Shown here: positions 62,545-64,000 of the stretch, one piece after another
How the letters are laid out: each line of letters opens with the position of its first letter
Numbering within the stretch: the stretch's first letter is position 1
Source: Chryseobacterium sp. R2A-55
GTDB taxonomy: Bacteria > Bacteroidota > Bacteroidia > Flavobacteriales > Weeksellaceae
DNA length: 64,000 nucleotides
Direction: 5' to 3'
Assembly: GCF_021401085.1 (NCBI RefSeq)
Contig: NZ_JACBFP010000009.1
Location: 91,141 to 155,140, forward strand
Program-made: the position numbers and the translations under genes
Notes under the pieces: generated by a model
The model's database searches: none
What the model saw: the letters and a program-made list of their open reading frames with translations, nothing else
What the model was told of the DNA's origin: nothing

Positions 62545-62964
62545 TTATTGGACTTCTATTATTTCTTCAACATTTAAGTTAATCAAGATTGCAGAAATTA
62601 TATTGTTATTCTTTTGAAATACAATTTCAGCGTCCATATCGTAAAATTCATTTCCTTTATCAGGAATTAGAACATTTACAACCCTATAATTTTCAAAATC
62701 AGTTCTGGAATTAAGATTTTTTAATTGATTTAAAATAGAGTTCCAATTATTTTCTATTTTCTTAAAATATTCTGTTTGATAATTTGAAATTTCAGTTCCA
62801 TTTATAGGAAAAAGCAATTCAATATTTTGACCAATATTTGAGTTAATAATTCCTTTGAAATTTTTAGTTCCGTCAGATTCAATAAATGAAAATTTTCCAA
62901 TATGATTAAAAATTGTATTTACATTTTCTCTTTTTGAAGATTTAAAGATGTCAAATAATCCCAT
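62545..62964 (-). CDS. Cassette gene: soluble protein of unknown function (recombinase-proximal)
   Basis: A 139-residue protein starting MGLFDIFKSSKRENVNTIF, without signal peptide or membrane segment. It contains KFSFIESDGTKNFKGII, NIELLFPINGTEIS and VVNVLIPDKGNEFYDMDAEI, a mostly beta pattern. No known family. It is the first cassette from the recombinase and is preceded by 65 nt and the long palindromic repeat. Confidence 0.7.
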   Translation of the reverse strand: MGLFDIFKSSKRENVNTIFNHIGKFSFIESDGTKNFKGIINSNIGQNIELLFPINGTEISNYQTEYFKKIENNWNSILNQLKNLNSRTDFENYRVVNVLIPDKGNEFYDMDAEIVFQKNNNIISAILINLNVEEIIEVQ

Positions 62965-63029
62965 GTCTTTAGATTTCAGAATATTAATTTTTACTTTAAC
63001 AGGCTTTTAAACACGATTTTTGATATGTT

Positions 63030-63294
63030 TCTGACTAACGTTAAATTTAAATATTGATAATCAAACAGTTATATGTTTTCATTTTTTAACTATTTGATTA
63101 TCCAAAATAGTAAAAATTTCTTCGTTAGCGGCTAAAAACAACTCCGTTTTCGAGTAGGGGAATTGCTGGTAACGTTTGGGTATTTCTGTTGGCGGGGATT
63201 ATGATAACTGGTCTTTGTAAATATAACAAAAAGAACAACTAGCGAAAATCTCTATGATGTAAACTTCAACCCCGCTAATAGAAATACCTTGTTG
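63030..63294. repeat. Long palindromic repeat (second kind), copy B
   Basis: CTAACG (63035) / CGTTAG (63123) enclose GATAATCAAACAGT (63056) / ACTATTTGATTATC (63089), one mismatch in 14. The second palindrome is GGTATTTCTGTTGGCGGGG (63179) / CCCCGCTAATAGAAATACC (63270). The arms match copy A, while the loop between them is different. It occupies the position of an attI site. Confidence 0.85.
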
Positions 63295-63333
63295 AACTAA
63301 ACCTCCGGTAGCTTTTCCCATTCGCCGTTTCAT

Positions 63334-63341
63334 TAACTTTG
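63334..63341 (+). promoter_or_regulatory. Candidate -7 box of the recombinase gene
   Basis: TAACTTTG fits TAnnTTTG, 29 nt before ATG 63371, which supports that ATG as the translation start. Confidence 0.5.
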
Positions 63342-63370
63342 TTTTCATTAACCTTTTAAAAACCCATAAA

Positions 63371-64000
63371 ATGGCTACAAAAAAAAATCTACTGAGGATT
63401 TAAGAACGAACAAATTCCTCAACCGTGCCTCGAGCGAAGTTAACGGTTTTGCCGAACTCCTGCAACGCTTTGAAAGAAATATTTCCATACTGGGCAGAAG
63501 CAAACGCACCTTTGATAATTATTCGCGGCATGTTGCCGCCTTAGCGCTTCATTTCGGTAAAATCCCTACCGAATTAGACCCGGAAGACATCAAAGATTAT
63601 CTCTTTGAACTTCAAAAGCGATCAAAAACCCCTTCTCAGTCGTACTTTAAACATACTGTTTACGGGCTGCGTTTCCTGCTGAAAACCGAAGGCCTACCTT
63701 ACAGCTACCTCCATCTTCCCACCATTCCAAAAGTCAAGAAACTTCCTGTAATTCTCAGCCGGGAAGAGATCTGGCGCATGCTTCAAACCGCCGAACTCCT
63801 GAAACACAAACTGCTCATCGGACTCATCTACGGCTGCGGACTGCGCTGCATGGAAGTCCGGAATATCAAGCTTCAGCATCTGGATTTTGACCGGAAGATG
63901 CTGCATATCGTTCAGGGTAAAGGTAGCAAGGACCGTTATGTACCTTTGTCGGAGCATTTAATCAGAGGCTTAAAAACCTTTATTAAAGTTGAAAATCCGG
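63371..64000 (+). CDS. Tyrosine recombinase/integrase, apparent frameshift at start, runs off window
   Basis: From 63388 the plus strand is open to the window end (over 200 codons). A SAM-like core-binding domain (RSKRTFDNYSRHVAALALHF, SQSYFKHTVYGLRFLLKTEG) is followed by KKLPVILSREEIWRML and the catalytic domain. The first catalytic Arg is in GCGLRCMEVRN, the beta-hairpin Lys in QGKGSKDRY. The sequence is of the Xer/IntI-like kind. ATG 63371 is followed by an A9 run (63379-63387) and reads into a stop at codon 11; one more A would join it to the main frame. The His/Arg/Tyr end is outside the window. Confidence 0.85.

Larger units (their letters stand above)
58602..64000. mobile_element. Integron-like cassette array with tyrosine recombinase
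   Basis: Seven compact units lie on the minus strand, separated by long repeats of two kinds, with a recombinase gene at the far end pointing the opposite way. The region is visibly AT-rich compared with its neighbours. Repeats share a terminal 33-35 bp starting TCTGACTAACGTTAAATT on the plus strand. This resembles integron organisation, but sites are 210-270 bp and do not fit the canonical GTTRRRY/RYYYAAC ends exactly. Confidence 0.6.

Noticed and set aside
58602..63294. CRISPR array
   Set aside because: Repeats are over 200 bp, spaced by genes of different length, with no cas genes; not CRISPR.

Overview
The window looks like a chromosomal segment of a Bacteroidota bacterium of class Flavobacteriia, probably a Chryseobacterium/Kaistella-type Weeksellaceae. 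Evidence: TAnnTTTG promoter boxes without strong Shine-Dalgarno sites, a type IX secretion sorting domain, a SusC/SusD pair, alternative complex III (act) genes, DUF4271-hemD and DUF4296 neighbours, and the gene order rnc / IPExxxVDY-like / pyk. The assignment is an inference from gene content; no search was run.

Layout. 1-4135: 5' part of clpB (minus), then a short phenylacetate block (paaE, a small unknown gene, paaA) that lacks paaBCD and runs into a hutG-like gene. 4459-12469: a secreted GEVED/T9SS protein, acpP-fabF-rnc-orf-pyk, rplU-rpmA and a fibronectin-like lipoprotein. 12596-30287: housekeeping genes in alternating blocks (LpxH-like, thiL, thioesterase, FAD protein, antiporter, psd-cdsA-LUD-ftsH-rsfS, birA, lptG-like, tgt, DUF4296, glycosyltransferase, DUF4271-hemD). 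30354-36594: oligopeptidase B, small genes, and an RprX/RprY-like two-component pair. 36805-45297: the actABCDEF respiratory operon, closed by a terminator. 45355-46086: a gene-free, hairpin-rich stretch. 46087-54218: a SusC-SusD-PHP hydrolase-two purple-acid-phosphatase operon that looks like an outer-membrane phosphoester-scavenging system. 54666-58521: a NarL-type regulator, a TPR histidine kinase, a 54-residue secreted peptide gene, and a divergent one-TM protein.

58602-64000 is the most unusual part. It is visibly AT-rich and holds a row of short, unrelated genes, all on the minus strand. They are separated by long repeats: four copies of exactly 210 bp, two of about 256-258 bp, and two partial copies. 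The stop codons of the five ORFs that run into a 210-bp-type repeat lie 4-6 nt from it; the next start is usually 21-39 nt beyond the far side. At the far end a tyrosine recombinase gene points away from the row. This is the geometry of an integron (divergent integrase, cassettes in one orientation, attC-like sites), but the repeats do not match canonical attC consensus and are much longer than usual. The recombinase start is out of frame by one base in an A9 tract. I regard this as the best candidate for an undescribed system: an integron-like cassette array of Bacteroidota.
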